Source: Burkholderiales bacterium (GTDB taxonomy: Bacteria; Pseudomonadota; Gammaproteobacteria; Burkholderiales; UBA11063). Taken from it: a stretch of DNA of 64,000 nt. Below, piece after piece: positions 11,351 through 23,196 of this stretch. Every line of letters starts with the position of its first letter. The stretch's first letter is position 1. The position numbers were made by a program, and so were the translations under genes. The DNA lies in the NCBI GenBank assembly GCA_019748155.1, contig JAIEPY010000022.1:16444-80443 (forward strand). The letters run 5' to 3'. The notes under the pieces were generated by a model that did no database searches, had not been told where the DNA came from, and worked only from the letters and a program-made list of their open reading frames with translations.

Positions 11351-12793
11351 ATGGCGCCATTAATAGCACTAAAACAATTTGGAATTGAGCGTTTTAATAA
11401 AGAGTTGTTAAAATGTGATGAGTTGTCAATTAACCACGGTGAGCAGATCTTTTTAACTGGCGCCAGCGGTTCTGGCAAAACTAGTTTGGCTTTGGCACTA
11501 ACTGGGGAATTATATGCTTCTGGTGAAATCAAATTTAATTATCAAGCCAATGATTTAGCAGCCAAAATAACTTTGGTTAAACAATTTTTTCATTTTAAAA
11601 GTAATTGTGGACTAAGTGATTTCTATTATCAGCAGCGCTATAATAGTTATGATGCTGATGATGCTCCAAGTGTTAGACAGACTATTAGTGATGCTGTTGA
11701 TATCAATGACACTAAGACGCAACATCTTTTAACTCTATTAGGTTTTCATCATCGTTTGGATGCTGCCTTACTTCAGCTTTCCAGTGGTGAGCGCAAAAAA
11801 TTACAATTAATCCTAGCTTTAGCTAAACCATCACAAATAATAATTTTAGATAATCCTTTAATCGGTTTGGATGTTGCTACGGTTGAGCATTTGCACAAAT
11901 ATATGGCTGAATTAGCCCAAGCTGGCGTTTGTTTTATTTTGATTGGTGATAGTCACACTATCCCTAAATTTATTACTCATGTTTTGAGTATTTTACCTAA
12001 TCATGATTTAAATAAAACTAGGATAAATGATTACCATCCACAAACTACGCCTGTTGCAACAAGCTTTAATTATAGTAATCTGGAACTACCTGAATTTACC
12101 AGTGGGTTTGAAAATATTATAAAATTTAAAGCCGTAACTATCTCTTATGGTGAGAAAGTGGCACTGAATAATATTAATTGGCAAGTAATACCTGGTGATA
12201 AATGGTTAGTTAGTGGTGCTAATGGAGCAGGAAAGTCAACCTTGCTAAGTTTAATTAATGGAGATCATCCGCAAGCTTATGCGAATGAAATTTATCTCTT
12301 CGATCGTAAGCGTGGTAGTGGTGAAACAATTTGGGAGATTAAGCGTAATATTGGATTCATTTCGCCAGAGTTGCACTGGAATTTTGATGGTAGCATGACT
12401 TGTTTACAAACAATAATTTCCGGGTTTTATGATACTCCAAGTATGCATCGTAATCCAACTGATGAACAGATTAGTTTAGCTCAACAATGGCTATCTGGTG
12501 CTGGTTTGGAAAATTATGCCAATCAACGCTTTGCCAATGTTTCAAATGGGATACAAAGGATGTTATTGCTGCTTCGGGCAATAATTAAAAATCCACCATT
12601 ATTTATTTTTGATGAACCTTGCCAAGGCTTAGACGACAACCAAACACAACAGTTCCTTGCGTTAGTGGATTATTTGTTTGCTGATAGTCAACACACGATT
12701 ATTTATGTCAGTCACCGCGCGGATCAGATTCCTAGCTGTATTAAGCAACAACTAAATCTGGTTGGTGGTGTGGCAACAATTATATCCCAGTAG
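11351..12793 (+). CDS. Tandem ABC ATPase protein (ModF-like)
   Basis: Two Walker A motifs 'GASGSGKTS' and 'GANGAGKST' with two signature/Walker B regions; no TM segments. Confidence 0.8.
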   Translation: MAPLIALKQFGIERFNKELLKCDELSINHGEQIFLTGASGSGKTSLALALTGELYASGEIKFNYQANDLAAKITLVKQFFHFKSNCGLSDFYYQQRYNSYDADDAPSVRQTISDAVDINDTKTQHLLTLLGFHHRLDAALLQLSSGERKKLQLILALAKPSQIIILDNPLIGLDVATVEHLHKYMAELAQAGVCFILIGDSHTIPKFITHVLSILPNHDLNKTRINDYHPQTTPVATSFNYSNLELPEFTSGFENIIKFKAVTISYGEKVALNNINWQVIPGDKWLVSGANGAGKSTLLSLINGDHPQAYANEIYLFDRKRGSGETIWEIKRNIGFISPELHWNFDGSMTCLQTIISGFYDTPSMHRNPTDEQISLAQQWLSGAGLENYANQRFANVSNGIQRMLLLLRAIIKNPPLFIFDEPCQGLDDNQTQQFLALVDYLFADSQHTIIYVSHRADQIPSCIKQQLNLVGGVATIISQ

Positions 12794-12798
12794 AGGGA

Positions 12799-13959
12799 TT
12801 ATAATCTGGCGCAGTATTGCTTTACTTCTTGATCAAGTAATAAGAGTTCTTCAATATGAGTAGGCGTTGTGGCGGCAAATTTTTCAATAGCAGTTTCAAT
12901 CATTCGAGGGATATCATAAAACCCGTGTTCATTTGCCAAAAATTTAGCTACCGCAACCTCGTTAGCTGCATTAATAACTGCCGCGACATTACTGCTCTCA
13001 TCTAGTGCGTCTAGTGCAAGCTTCAGGCATGGAAAACGAACATAATCCACGTCACAGAAGGTTAAATTCTTTAAATTAGTAAAATTAAGTTGCTTACTTC
13101 CTGAGCTAATTCTTTCTGGTGCAGATAGGGCATACGCAATTGGAGTTTTCATATCGGGTGTACCCAGTTGAGCAATAATCGAACTATCGATGTATTCAAC
13201 CATAGAATGAATTATGCTTTGTGGGTGAACAACAACTTCAATCTGGGTTGGTTTAGCATTAAATAACCAATAAGCTTCAATTACCTCCAAGCCTTTGTTC
13301 ATAAGCGTTGAGCTATCAACAGAAATTTTTTGTCCCATGCTCCAGTTGGGATGCTTGACTGCTTGTGCAGCAGTAACTTTACATAATTCAGCATATGGTG
13401 TATTTAAAAATGGCCCACCGGATGCGGTAAGTATGATTTTATTTACGCCAATTTGATCGAGGCTAGTATATCCATAGGGTAGTGCTTGGAAAATTGCGCT
13501 ATGTTCGCTATCAACGGGAATAATCTGTGCATGATTAAATTTAGCTGTATCGGTGATAATTCTGCCACCAGCAACTAGAGATTCTTTATTAGCGAGTAGA
13601 ATTTTTTTACCGCTTTTTGCCGCATGGTAAGTCGGAATTAGTCCGGCACTACCAACAATTGCTGACATAATCAGATCAACTTCGGCATGTGCTGCAAGAT
13701 AGGCAAGGTCTTCAGATTTACATAATACCTGAGTGTTAGAATTAGCCTCTCTAAGGCGCTGTTGCAACGTCCTAGCTGCAGCATCACCATTAATGTAAGC
13801 ATAGCTAGGATTAAATTCTAAACATTGCTGGTACAGTAAACTTACATTGTTATTGGCAGTCAGGGCAAATACGGAAAATTTATCAGGGTGTAGCTTAATT
13901 ACTTCTAAGGTTGAAACCCCGATACTACCAGTTGCGCCAAAGATAACTATATTTTGCAT
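12799..13959 (-). CDS. dxr: 1-deoxy-D-xylulose 5-phosphate reductoisomerase
   Basis: 'FGATGSIGVSTLEVI', 'LLANKESLVAGG', 'PVDSEHSAIFQ', 'HPNWSMGQKISVDSSTLMNKGLEVIEA'. Confidence 0.95.
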   Translation of the reverse strand: MQNIVIFGATGSIGVSTLEVIKLHPDKFSVFALTANNNVSLLYQQCLEFNPSYAYINGDAAARTLQQRLREANSNTQVLCKSEDLAYLAAHAEVDLIMSAIVGSAGLIPTYHAAKSGKKILLANKESLVAGGRIITDTAKFNHAQIIPVDSEHSAIFQALPYGYTSLDQIGVNKIILTASGGPFLNTPYAELCKVTAAQAVKHPNWSMGQKISVDSSTLMNKGLEVIEAYWLFNAKPTQIEVVVHPQSIIHSMVEYIDSSIIAQLGTPDMKTPIAYALSAPERISSGSKQLNFTNLKNLTFCDVDYVRFPCLKLALDALDESSNVAAVINAANEVAVAKFLANEHGFYDIPRMIETAIEKFAATTPTHIEELLLLDQEVKQYCARL

Positions 13960-14753
13960 TATAACATTCCACGAATAATGGCAAAGGCAATCGCTAATAC
14001 GGCGATTAAACTATCAATTCGATCAAATACTCCACCATGACCAGGTAGAATTGAACCACTATCCTTAACCCCGCCAACGCGTTTTAACCAAGATTCAAAT
14101 AAGTCCCCCGCAATACTAATCACAGTCAAGATGGCGGCAAATTTAAATGCCATTGAGTAAGTAATTAAATAATCAGCCAGATTAAAATATTTTAAGGCGA
14201 CTAAGTAAATAATAACTAAAATCAAGCCACCAATTGCACCTTCAATGCTTTTTCCTGGGCTTATTCTTGGAGCAAGTTTATGCTTACCAAATTGTTTACC
14301 CACAAAATAAGCGCCGGTATCTGCGACCCAAGCAATCGCCATGATACTGATTAACTGCCATGGACCAAATAGCGCATGTAAAACCGTAAGCGCATAATAT
14401 GCCGGGATAAATAATAAGCCACTAAAAACTGCAATTGCAAATTTACTAAAATGCTTGGGAGTAAAAATTAAAACTAATGGTACTGCAAAACACCAGGTTG
14501 CAACACTAACAATTCGAATGATTTGACTTAGGTCATAGTTGACTTGTCCGATGCATACCGCGATCAAGGTGTTAATAACCATACTAACGGCTATTTGTAG
14601 CTTGTTAAAGCGATACATTTTAGCTAATTCATAATTGGCGATTAAACATAATAGCCAGCATGAAGCAGCAAAAACCAGCGGTGGAGTAAAAAATATAGCA
14701 GCAACAGCCAAGAAAAATAAGATTAAAGCAGTAATTGTTCGTTGTATAAGCAT
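13959..14753 (-). CDS. cdsA: Phosphatidate cytidylyltransferase
   Basis: Multi-TM; C-terminal 'SIAGDLFESWLKRVGGVKDSGSILPGHGGVFDRIDSL' CdsA signature. Confidence 0.94.
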   Translation of the reverse strand: MLIQRTITALILFFLAVAAIFFTPPLVFAASCWLLCLIANYELAKMYRFNKLQIAVSMVINTLIAVCIGQVNYDLSQIIRIVSVATWCFAVPLVLIFTPKHFSKFAIAVFSGLLFIPAYYALTVLHALFGPWQLISIMAIAWVADTGAYFVGKQFGKHKLAPRISPGKSIEGAIGGLILVIIYLVALKYFNLADYLITYSMAFKFAAILTVISIAGDLFESWLKRVGGVKDSGSILPGHGGVFDRIDSLIAVLAIAFAIIRGML

Positions 14754-14764
14754 AATTTTGATTT

Positions 14765-15463
14765 CTAAATTTGTTCAGAGATTTTGCCAAAGCGGCGCTC
14801 TCGGTTATTATACCACTCTATGGCTCGTTCTAGCTCGCTTGGCGTAAAATCTGGCCAATAAATACCACTAAAATAAAATTCACTGTAGGCTAATTGCCAT
14901 AACATGAAATTGCTGATCCGACTCTCGCCACTAGTTCGAATTACTAAATCTGGATTTGGCATTCCATCCGTTAATAAATAGTAGTTAAGTGTCTCTTCAG
15001 TTATTGGTGATTCAGGGCGTTCAGAAATTATCCTGTTTATTGCCTGAATAATATCATATTGACCGCTATAATCCAGACAAATGCTAAAATTTAACCCTGT
15101 GTTTTGTTTAGTTTTATTCTCTGCTGCAAGAATACTCGTTAATAATGCATTATTAATTCGCGCGCGATCACCAATAAATCTAATTACTGCGTTTTTACTA
15201 TGTAATTCATCAAGTTCTTTATCTAGGCGCTTGAGCATTAAACGCATCAAAAAACTAACTTCATCTTGTGGGCGATTCCAATTTTCACGACCAAAGGCAA
15301 AGACGGTTAGGTATTTAACACCTAAGTCATCACAATGATTTACAATGTTTTTTAGCGCATTAACGCCCTTAACATGTCCGGCAACACGAGGCAAAAAACG
15401 TTTTTTTGCCCAGCGTCCATTGCCATCCATGATAATTGCAATATGCTGTGGTACTTGTTTCAT
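14765..15463 (-). CDS. uppS: Undecaprenyl diphosphate synthase
   Basis: 'HIAIIMDGNGRWAKKR', 'FGRENWNRP', 'DLVIRTSGESRISNFMLWQLAYSEFYF'; internal Met start preferred. Confidence 0.95.
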   Translation of the reverse strand: MKQVPQHIAIIMDGNGRWAKKRFLPRVAGHVKGVNALKNIVNHCDDLGVKYLTVFAFGRENWNRPQDEVSFLMRLMLKRLDKELDELHSKNAVIRFIGDRARINNALLTSILAAENKTKQNTGLNFSICLDYSGQYDIIQAINRIISERPESPITEETLNYYLLTDGMPNPDLVIRTSGESRISNFMLWQLAYSEFYFSGIYWPDFTPSELERAIEWYNNRERRFGKISEQI

Positions 15464-15544
15464 TTTTCTATCATCTAAACACATAAAATGCAATGCTTGA
15501 GAGCATTGCATTTTATAAAGTTAGCCAGGAGTTAAGATATGCGA

Positions 15545-16102
15545 TTAAACAGTTAAAAGTTCTTTTTCTTTATCTGCAGTTAATTTATCAATTTCAGCAA
15601 TATATTTATCGGTAAACTTTTGAATCTCATCCTGAGCACGCTTATCATCATCCTCGGTAATTTCTTTGTCCTTTAATTTAGCTTTAAGTTCACTATTACC
15701 ATCACGACGCACATTACGAATCGCTACTTTAGCATCTTCGGCCTCATTTTTTACAACTTTAATCAGTTCTTTACGGCGCTCTTCAGTCAGTGCAGGCATA
15801 GGTACACGAACGGTATTACCATTAGTAGCTGGATTTAATCCTAAATCTGCATCACGAATTGCTTTTTCAATAACACCAGACATTTTAGCTTCAAAAGGCT
15901 GTACCGTTAAAGTGCGGGCATCACTGGCTGTTACAGTTGCAACTTGGTTGATTGGCATCATTGCGCCATAATAGTCGATTTGTACATGATCAAGTAAACC
16001 TGCATGCGCACGACCGGTGCGGATTTTTGTTAATGTATTTTTATAACTTTCCAAGCTTTTAGTCATCTTAGTTTCTGCTTGTTTTTTTATTTCACTTGTC
16101 AT
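15545..16102 (-). CDS. frr: Ribosome recycling factor
   Basis: 185 aa; '[15 protein letters not shown]', '[16 protein letters not shown]'. Confidence 0.95.
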   Translation of the reverse strand: MTSEIKKQAETKMTKSLESYKNTLTKIRTGRAHAGLLDHVQIDYYGAMMPINQVATVTASDARTLTVQPFEAKMSGVIEKAIRDADLGLNPATNGNTVRVPMPALTEERRKELIKVVKNEAEDAKVAIRNVRRDGNSELKAKLKDKEITEDDDKRAQDEIQKFTDKYIAEIDKLTADKEKELLTV

Positions 16103-16187
16103 TTTTGGTGTAACCTATAAAGAAGTATTTACTCAGGCGGTTATTATAGTAAAGTTTACTAGTTTTGTCAAAGGGATATAGTTAAGT

Positions 16188-16640
16188 CTAAAGGCGTTTA
16201 AACTCTTTAATTGCTTTGGCGGTTTCTTTTTTACCATCACGCTCTTTTTCTGCTGCGCGTTTGTCATAAAGTTTTTTACCTTTAGCCAGCGCTATTTCAG
16301 CTTTTACGCGCCCTTTTTTATAATGCAAATCAATTGCAATTAAACTATAACCTTTTTGTTCGACTTTACCGATAAGTTTATCAATTTCCCGGCGATGTAA
16401 TAGTAACTTTTTCAAACGCATTGCATCCGGATTAACATGGGTGCTAGCAGATAGCATTGGGGTTACCGTAAAACCAAGCAGCCAAACTTCATTATCTTTT
16501 ATTTTGACATAACTGTCTTTTAATTGTCCGTGACCTTCTCGAATTGCTTTAACTTCCCAGCCTTCAAGCGCGATGCCAGCTTCAAAAGTCTCTTCAATCG
16601 TGAAATCATGAAACGCTTTTTTATTCCGAATTATACTCAT
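16188..16640 (-). CDS. smpB: SsrA-binding protein SmpB
   Basis: 'NKKAFHDFTIEETFEAGIALEGWEVKAIREG', 'DKRAAEKERDGKKE'; internal Met start. Confidence 0.94.
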   Translation of the reverse strand: MSIIRNKKAFHDFTIEETFEAGIALEGWEVKAIREGHGQLKDSYVKIKDNEVWLLGFTVTPMLSASTHVNPDAMRLKKLLLHRREIDKLIGKVEQKGYSLIAIDLHYKKGRVKAEIALAKGKKLYDKRAAEKERDGKKETAKAIKEFKRL

Positions 16641-16785
16641 GTTTTTTAAAACCATATCTAAGTTGAATGCGCTGTATTCTAGCATAAACTTGAGATTACG
16701 ACATAAATTTCGGCGAAGGATGCGGAATTTTGCTAAAATCACCGGTTAATTGCAACAGAATTTTGCTTGAAAGAGATGAATAGTA

Positions 16786-17697
16786 ATGGCGGAAAGTGCT
16801 AACATATTGACATTCCAGGAAATTATACTTAAATTGCAGGCGTACTGGGCGCGTGTTGGTTGCGTGATATTGCAGCCTTATGACAAAGAAATGGGAGCTG
16901 GAACCTCTCACACTGCTACTTTTTTGCGTAGCATTGGTCCTGAGCCATGGTTTGCGGCATATGTACAACCATCACGCCGTCCAAAAGATGGGCGTTATGG
17001 TGAAAGCCCTAATCGCTTACAACATTATTACCAATTTCAGGTGGTGTTAAAGCCATCTCCGGATAATATTCAAGAGCTATATCTTGAGTCATTGCGTGAA
17101 CTTGGTGTTGATACGTTGGTGCATGATATTCGCTTTGTCGAAGACAACTGGGAAAATCCAACTCTTGGAGCGTGGGGGCTTGGCTGGGAAGTTTGGTTGG
17201 ATGGGATGGAAGTAACTCAGTTTACTTATTTTCAACAAGTTGGTGGTTTAGATTGTAAACCTGTCCTCGGTGAGATTACTTATGGGCTTGAACGATTGGC
17301 AATGTATCTGCAAGGCGTTGATAGTGTCTATGATTTAGTCTGGGCGCGGACTTTGGATGGGCGTAATGTAACTTATGGTGATGTATTTCATCAAAATGAA
17401 GTTGAACAATCCAAGTATAATTTTGAACATAGTAATAGCGAATTATTATTTAACAATTTTAATAACTTTGAAAGTGAAGCTAAGCGTCTACTTGAAATAG
17501 AGTTAGTTTTACCGGGTTATGAGATGATATTAAATGCAGCACATGCCTTTAATATGTTAGATGCTCGTGGGGCGATCTCGGTAACAGAGCGGGCTACTTA
17601 TATCGGACGAATTCGCAATTTGGCGAAATTAGTTGCTGAGAAATACTATGCTTCACGTGAGCAATTAGGTTTTCCACTAATTAAATCTGCAAACTAG
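16786..17697 (+). CDS. glyQ: Glycyl-tRNA synthetase alpha subunit
   Basis: '[40 protein letters not shown]', '[25 protein letters not shown]'. Confidence 0.95.
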   Translation: MAESANILTFQEIILKLQAYWARVGCVILQPYDKEMGAGTSHTATFLRSIGPEPWFAAYVQPSRRPKDGRYGESPNRLQHYYQFQVVLKPSPDNIQELYLESLRELGVDTLVHDIRFVEDNWENPTLGAWGLGWEVWLDGMEVTQFTYFQQVGGLDCKPVLGEITYGLERLAMYLQGVDSVYDLVWARTLDGRNVTYGDVFHQNEVEQSKYNFEHSNSELLFNNFNNFESEAKRLLEIELVLPGYEMILNAAHAFNMLDARGAISVTERATYIGRIRNLAKLVAEKYYASREQLGFPLIKSAN

Positions 17698-17706
17698 GGC
17701 ACACTG

Positions 17707-18159
17707 ATGAAATGTCCTTTTTGTAATTATGATGATACCCAAGTCATTGATACTCGACTTAGCGATGATAAAATGATTGTTAAGCGTCGCAGAAAGTGTG
17801 TCCACTGTGATCGGCGTTTTAATACTTTTGAAAAAATTGAATTACAACTTCCTGCGGTGGTTAAAACAGATGGTTCGCGACAAGAATATGATGAATCCAG
17901 AATCCGCATTAGCTTTATGAAAGCATTGCATAAACGCCCGGTAGCAATGGATTTAGTTGATAATGCGATTGAAGCCATTCGTCAGCAAGTCTTAATGCAT
18001 CATGAGCGCGAAATCAATAGCCGGGTGATTGGCGATTTGGTGATGGAACAACTATCTAAATTAGACAAAGTAGCCTATATTCGCTTTGCCTCAATTTACC
18101 GGAGCTTTAAAGATGTAACTGATTTTACCGATATTATTAAACAAGTAGACGATAAATAA
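17707..18159 (+). CDS. nrdR: Transcriptional repressor NrdR
   Basis: '[17 protein letters not shown]' zinc ribbon and ATP-cone domain. Confidence 0.95.
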   Translation: MKCPFCNYDDTQVIDTRLSDDKMIVKRRRKCVHCDRRFNTFEKIELQLPAVVKTDGSRQEYDESRIRISFMKALHKRPVAMDLVDNAIEAIRQQVLMHHEREINSRVIGDLVMEQLSKLDKVAYIRFASIYRSFKDVTDFTDIIKQVDDK

Positions 18160-18178
18160 CGATAGGAAAATAAATACC

Positions 18179-19645
18179 ATGTTAAAAATTTTGCAAAAAG
18201 CTTATGCTTTTGATGATGTTTTATTAGTACCGGCACATTCTGAAGTTTTGCCTAAAGATGTTAGTTTGACGACCAAATTAACGCGTAACTTAAATTTAAA
18301 TATCCCGCTAGTCTCTGCGGCTATGGATACTGTTACGGAAGCAAGAATGGCGATCTCTTTGGCGCAAGAGGGAGGAATTGGTATCATTCATAAAAATATG
18401 ACACCAGAACATCAGGCCAGTCGTGTTGCCAATGTAAAACGTCATGAATCAGGTATTGTAAAAGATCCAATCACGATTGGTCCAGATGCCAGTGTTCGCG
18501 AATTATTAGCAATTACACAACGGCGTAAAATATCTGGAGTTCCGGTAATTGAGCATGGTAAAGTAGTTGGTATCGTTACTAATCGCGATGTGCGTTTTGA
18601 AACTAATTTAGAACAAGCTGTACGTAATATTATGACACCGCGTGAGCGTTTAGTTACAATATTAGAAGGTGATTCAGTTAATTATGCCAAAGAACTAATG
18701 CATAAACATCGTCTTGAACGAGTTTTGGTGGTGAATCAAAACTTTGAACTACGCGGTTTAGTTACGGTTAAAGATATCACTAAAAATGTGGCTTATCCAT
18801 TGGCAAGTAAAGATGATTTAGGGCGTTTGCGAGTAGGTGCGGCGGTTGGTAGTGGTGGTGACACAGAAGAACGTGTATCTCTATTGGCCGCTTCTGGGAT
18901 TGACGTTATCATTGTTGACACTGCCCATGGACACTCGCAGGGGGTAATAGATCGTGTGCGCTGGATTAAAAATAATTTTCCGCATATTGAGGTTATTGGT
19001 GGAAATATCGCAACTGCTGCTGCAGCAAAATCTTTGGTTGATGCAGGAGCTGATGGGGTTAAAGTTGGAATTGGTCCAGGATCTATTTGTACCACGCGTG
19101 TGGTTGCTGGAGTAGGGGTGCCTCAATTATCAGCAATTGCCAATGTCGCCGATTATTTGGCTACCTCTGGAGTTCCGGTAATTGGTGATGGTGGGATCCG
19201 TTTTTCTGGTGATGTAGCTAAAGCTCTTGCTGCTGGTGCGGCTTGTGTTATGCTCGGTAGTATGCTTGCTGGTGCTGATGAAGCTCCCGGTGAAATTGAG
19301 CTTTACCAAGGGCGTAGTTATAAATCTTATCGTGGTATGGGATCGCTTGGTGCAATGAGTAAAGGTTCTGCTGATCGTTATTTTCAAGAAAAAGATGCTG
19401 GAAATGATAAATTAGTCCCAGAAGGGATTGAGGGACGGGTTCCTCACAAAGGTTCTTTAAATTCAATAGTTCATCAACTTTTAGGTGGTTTACGGGCATC
19501 AATGGGCTATTTGGGTTGTGCAACAATTGCAGATATGTATCGCTATGCAGAGTTTGTTGAAATTACTGCTGCAGGGATAAAAGAATCACATGTTCATGAT
19601 GTGCAGATTGTTAAAGAAGCTCCAAATTATAATATTGGTAGCTAG
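18179..19645 (+). CDS. guaB: IMP dehydrogenase
   Basis: '[18 protein letters not shown]', CBS pair, '[21 protein letters not shown]'. Confidence 0.96.
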   Translation: MLKILQKAYAFDDVLLVPAHSEVLPKDVSLTTKLTRNLNLNIPLVSAAMDTVTEARMAISLAQEGGIGIIHKNMTPEHQASRVANVKRHESGIVKDPITIGPDASVRELLAITQRRKISGVPVIEHGKVVGIVTNRDVRFETNLEQAVRNIMTPRERLVTILEGDSVNYAKELMHKHRLERVLVVNQNFELRGLVTVKDITKNVAYPLASKDDLGRLRVGAAVGSGGDTEERVSLLAASGIDVIIVDTAHGHSQGVIDRVRWIKNNFPHIEVIGGNIATAAAAKSLVDAGADGVKVGIGPGSICTTRVVAGVGVPQLSAIANVADYLATSGVPVIGDGGIRFSGDVAKALAAGAACVMLGSMLAGADEAPGEIELYQGRSYKSYRGMGSLGAMSKGSADRYFQEKDAGNDKLVPEGIEGRVPHKGSLNSIVHQLLGGLRASMGYLGCATIADMYRYAEFVEITAAGIKESHVHDVQIVKEAPNYNIGS

Positions 19646-19698
19646 AGTTAAATTGGTTTATTTATTTTATTAAATTAAATTTTAGATAGGGTTTAAAG

Positions 19699-21558
19699 AT
19701 GTTTAATGTTGTTGAGAAACACCAGAAGGTGGTCAAAGGGATTATGATTGTGATTGCTAGTACTTTCGTGGTATGGGGCGTTAGCGGTTATTTTGGTATG
19801 GGTGGCGATGATGGTTATGTTGCTAAAGTTGGCAGTAATAAGATTTATTCGCAAGATATTGATCGGGCAATGGATCAGTCACAAGGTCAGCAGCCAGATA
19901 AAATGCAAGTGCTTTTTGGTCTGATTAATCGTCAATTATTATTAAATTCTTTTGATGACCATCATCTAAGTGTAACTACAATGCAATTGCAAGATGCAAT
20001 TGCAGCAATTCCTGCATTTCAAACTGATGGCAAATTTGATATAAACAAGTATCAGGAATTTCTTAAACAACGTTATACAACTTCAGCTAAATTTGAACAA
20101 GATATGCAACAGCAAATTTTGATCAATCAAGAACTTGATTTCTTCAAGAATTCATATTTTACCGCGCAAACTTTTCAAGATAAATTTGCAGCGCTGCTAA
20201 GTCGTGAGCGTAATGTTTCACGTTATGTGATTGACCCTAAGCAGTTTTATGCCAAAATTAGTATTTCTGAAAGTGATATAGCCGCTTACTATCAGCAAAA
20301 TATTGCTAAATATACTGTTGCAGAGCAAGTTAAATTACAATATATTCAATTATCTGCGGATAATATAGCAAAAACGATTAAGGTTAGTGATGCGGATGTG
20401 ACTAAATATTTACAGGATCATCCAAATGCCAGCAATAACGAGCAAATTGATGTTTCACATATATTGTTTACGGTTGCGGCTGATGCAACAGCGGCTCAGA
20501 AAGCGCAAGTAAAGGCTCAGGCTGAAAAAGTATTAGCGCAAGTAAAAGCTAATCCGGCTGACTTTGCCAAGCTAGCAAAACAATATTCCCAAGATCCTGG
20601 TTCTGCTGCTAATGGTGGTGATTTGGGCTTCTTTGGGCATGGGGTAATGGTTAAACCATTTGAAGATGTTGCCTTTACCATGAAAAAAGGTCAAATTAGC
20701 GATTTAGTTGAAACTCAATATGGCTTCCATATTCTTAAATTAAATGATATTAAGGGTAATGACGAGGCTTCGAAGAAGGCGCTGGTAGTACAGCAGCTGC
20801 AAAAACAAAAAGCACAACAGCAATTACCAGCAATGATTGATCAATTGAATGACTTAACTTATAATAAGGCTGATTCATTGGAGCCGGCGGCACAAAAACT
20901 TGGAATTAATATCCAAAATAGTGACTGGGTAAGTAAAGGGGCTGCAGCTACAGGACTATTTGCTAATCCTAAATTACAAAAAACAGTTTTTAGTGACGAA
21001 GTGCTTAAACAACATCATAACAGTGAAGTTGTTGATTTAGGGGACGGTAGTTATGTGGTGGCGCGTTCTACTGAATTTAAACCAGCGACTATGACAGCGT
21101 TACAAACTGTTAAATCTCAGATCATTGATGCGTTAAAAGCACAACAAGCAAGCCAAATGGCTTCAGGACTTGGGCAACAAGATTTAGCTCAATTACAACA
21201 AGGTAAATTAAAACTTAATTTTGCTAATCCTGAAAATGTAACTTTACTTGGGCAAAGTAAAACTGTTGATCCAATGGCGGTTAAGCAGATTTTTGCAGCA
21301 CCTGCAAATTTCCCTAGCTATACCGGAGCATTAGCGCAAGATGGTTCTTATGTTCTATACCAGATTAATAGTCAAGCTACAGATAAAGGCTTAGATGCAC
21401 AAAATGAAAAAGTTGTTTCACAGTTAGCAGAGCAATACTCAATGATGAATCTAAATGCTTATGTAGGATCGCTAAGAAGTTTATACAAAGTAAATTATAA
21501 GCTTGATCGGGTGCAAAATACTGGTGGTGATCCTGCGCCAGCACAAGTAAGTCAATAA
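19699..21558 (+). CDS. SurA_N/PpiD-type periplasmic peptidyl-prolyl isomerase
   Basis: N-terminal membrane anchor, parvulin domain 'HILFTVAADATAAQKAQVKAQAEKVL...YSQDPGSAANGGDLGFFGHGVMVKPFEDVAF'. Confidence 0.88.
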   Translation: MFNVVEKHQKVVKGIMIVIASTFVVWGVSGYFGMGGDDGYVAKVGSNKIYSQDIDRAMDQSQGQQPDKMQVLFGLINRQLLLNSFDDHHLSVTTMQLQDAIAAIPAFQTDGKFDINKYQEFLKQRYTTSAKFEQDMQQQILINQELDFFKNSYFTAQTFQDKFAALLSRERNVSRYVIDPKQFYAKISISESDIAAYYQQNIAKYTVAEQVKLQYIQLSADNIAKTIKVSDADVTKYLQDHPNASNNEQIDVSHILFTVAADATAAQKAQVKAQAEKVLAQVKANPADFAKLAKQYSQDPGSAANGGDLGFFGHGVMVKPFEDVAFTMKKGQISDLVETQYGFHILKLNDIKGNDEASKKALVVQQLQKQKAQQQLPAMIDQLNDLTYNKADSLEPAAQKLGINIQNSDWVSKGAAATGLFANPKLQKTVFSDEVLKQHHNSEVVDLGDGSYVVARSTEFKPATMTALQTVKSQIIDALKAQQASQMASGLGQQDLAQLQQGKLKLNFANPENVTLLGQSKTVDPMAVKQIFAAPANFPSYTGALAQDGSYVLYQINSQATDKGLDAQNEKVVSQLAEQYSMMNLNAYVGSLRSLYKVNYKLDRVQNTGGDPAPAQVSQ

Positions 21559-21564
21559 ACACAC

Positions 21565-21588
21565 AGCCACTTTCGGGTGGCTTTGTTA
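21565..21588 (+). terminator. Rho-independent terminator after the PPIase gene
   Basis: 'agccac-tttcg-ggtggct-ttgtt' hairpin plus T-rich tail directly after stop codon. Confidence 0.7.
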
Positions 21589-21638
21589 ATTATTTATAGC
21601 CATGTGTTAAAATGGCTCTAGTTTTAGATTGAAGAATT

Positions 21639-23060
21639 ATGACAAATCAACAAGTGGTAGATTGTTTATTAACTAATAATGGTTTTGATGCAAATTTTTT
21701 AAATGTACAATTAAATCAGCTCTCAAGACGAGGGATTGATTTTGCTGATTTATATTTACAAAATACGGCTAGTGAATCATGGGTAATTGATGAAGGAATT
21801 ATTAAATCTGGAAGTTACGCAGTTAATCAAGGAATTGGTGTGCGTGCGGTATGTGGTGAGAAAACTTTTTTTAGCTATGCTAATGCCTTAGACCCACGCG
21901 TAATTAAAGATTTAGTTGATAATTTATACATTGAGTCGGTGAATAAACATAATCAAGGTTATTCAACCGTAAATAATAATGCGCTTAATCTGCACACTTT
22001 TGAAAACCCGCTCCAAAGTTGGGTGAGTTGCAAAAAAATTCAATTATTACAAAATATAAATCAAATTGCACGAACTAAAAACTATGTAACGAATGTTATT
22101 GCAAGTATTAATCTTGAGTATGATCAAATTTATTTGGCGCGGAGTGATGAGCAACATTTTAGTGATATTCGTCCGCTGATTCATTTGAGTATTACTATAA
22201 TTGTCAATAAAGATGGCAAAATGGAACGTGCTGCTGCGGGTGGTGGCGGAAGATACTCTCTGGATTATTTTAGCATAGAAATGGTGACTAGTTATATTGA
22301 GAAAGCTTACACTCAGGCACAATTAAAATTGGAAGCAAAGCCAGCGCCAAGTGGTGAAATGCCTGTGGTTTTAGGAAATGGTTGGGCAGGGGTTATTTTA
22401 CACGAGGCGGTTGGACACGGACTTGAGGGAGATTTTAATCGCAAGGGTAGTTCTGCTTTTAGTGGAAAAATTGGTCAGCAAGTTGCCAGTAAAGGTGTTA
22501 CCGTAATTGATGAAGGATGCATTAGTGATCGTCGTGGCTCAATGAATATTGATGATGAAGGTAATCCAAGTTCGCGCACGGTCTTGATTGAAGATGGTAT
22601 TCTCAAAGGTTATTTATTTGATGAATTAAATGCACGGCTAATGAATACTCACTCAACCGGTAACGGACGGCGTGAATCTTATGCCAGCAATCCTATCCCA
22701 CGAATGACGAATACCTATATGTTGGGCGGCAATCATACACCTGAGGAAATTATTGCCAGTGTTGATTATGGTTTATTTGCAGAAAATTTTGAAGGTGGGC
22801 AAGTTGACATAACTTCGGGACAATTTGTGTTTAATGCATCGGTTGCGTGGGTGATTGAAAAAGGTAAGCTTGCATACCCCGTGAAAGGTTGTGCTTTGGT
22901 CGGAAATGGTCCTGAGTGTTTGCAACATGTAACAATGATTGCTAATGATCTGGCGTTAGATAGCGGTGTTGGTGTGTGTGGTAAAGATGGACAATCGGTG
23001 CCGGTTGGAGTTGGGCAACCTACAATGCGTTTAGACGGTGGTTTAATCGTTGGTGGTTAA
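21639..23060 (+). CDS. tldD: TldD family metalloprotease
   Basis: 'HEAVGHGLEGDFNRKGSSAFSGKIGQ' HExxxH-type motif; 'MTNTYMLGGNHTPEEIIASVDYGLF'. Confidence 0.93.
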   Translation: MTNQQVVDCLLTNNGFDANFLNVQLNQLSRRGIDFADLYLQNTASESWVIDEGIIKSGSYAVNQGIGVRAVCGEKTFFSYANALDPRVIKDLVDNLYIESVNKHNQGYSTVNNNALNLHTFENPLQSWVSCKKIQLLQNINQIARTKNYVTNVIASINLEYDQIYLARSDEQHFSDIRPLIHLSITIIVNKDGKMERAAAGGGGRYSLDYFSIEMVTSYIEKAYTQAQLKLEAKPAPSGEMPVVLGNGWAGVILHEAVGHGLEGDFNRKGSSAFSGKIGQQVASKGVTVIDEGCISDRRGSMNIDDEGNPSSRTVLIEDGILKGYLFDELNARLMNTHSTGNGRRESYASNPIPRMTNTYMLGGNHTPEEIIASVDYGLFAENFEGGQVDITSGQFVFNASVAWVIEKGKLAYPVKGCALVGNGPECLQHVTMIANDLALDSGVGVCGKDGQSVPVGVGQPTMRLDGGLIVGG

Positions 23061-23196
23061 ATAGTTCCTAGAAAATAATGACGAAGTTTTATCTAAAATG
23101 ATGCGCTTCGTTCTACATTTTAAGCGCCAAAGCTGCCAAAAACACCGGTAATTTATGATAAAATAACGCCAAAATTAGTTTATAAAGGATTGGGTT

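Noticed and set aside
16696-16968. 90 aa minus-strand ORF spanning the smpB-glyQ intergenic
   Set aside because: Mostly antisense to glyQ; no conserved features.
16786-17697. glyQ without glyS as evidence of gene loss
   Set aside because: glyS may simply be unlinked; nothing in the window bears on it.
18793-19526. Several minus-strand ORFs within guaB
   Set aside because: Shadow ORFs opposite a highly conserved gene.
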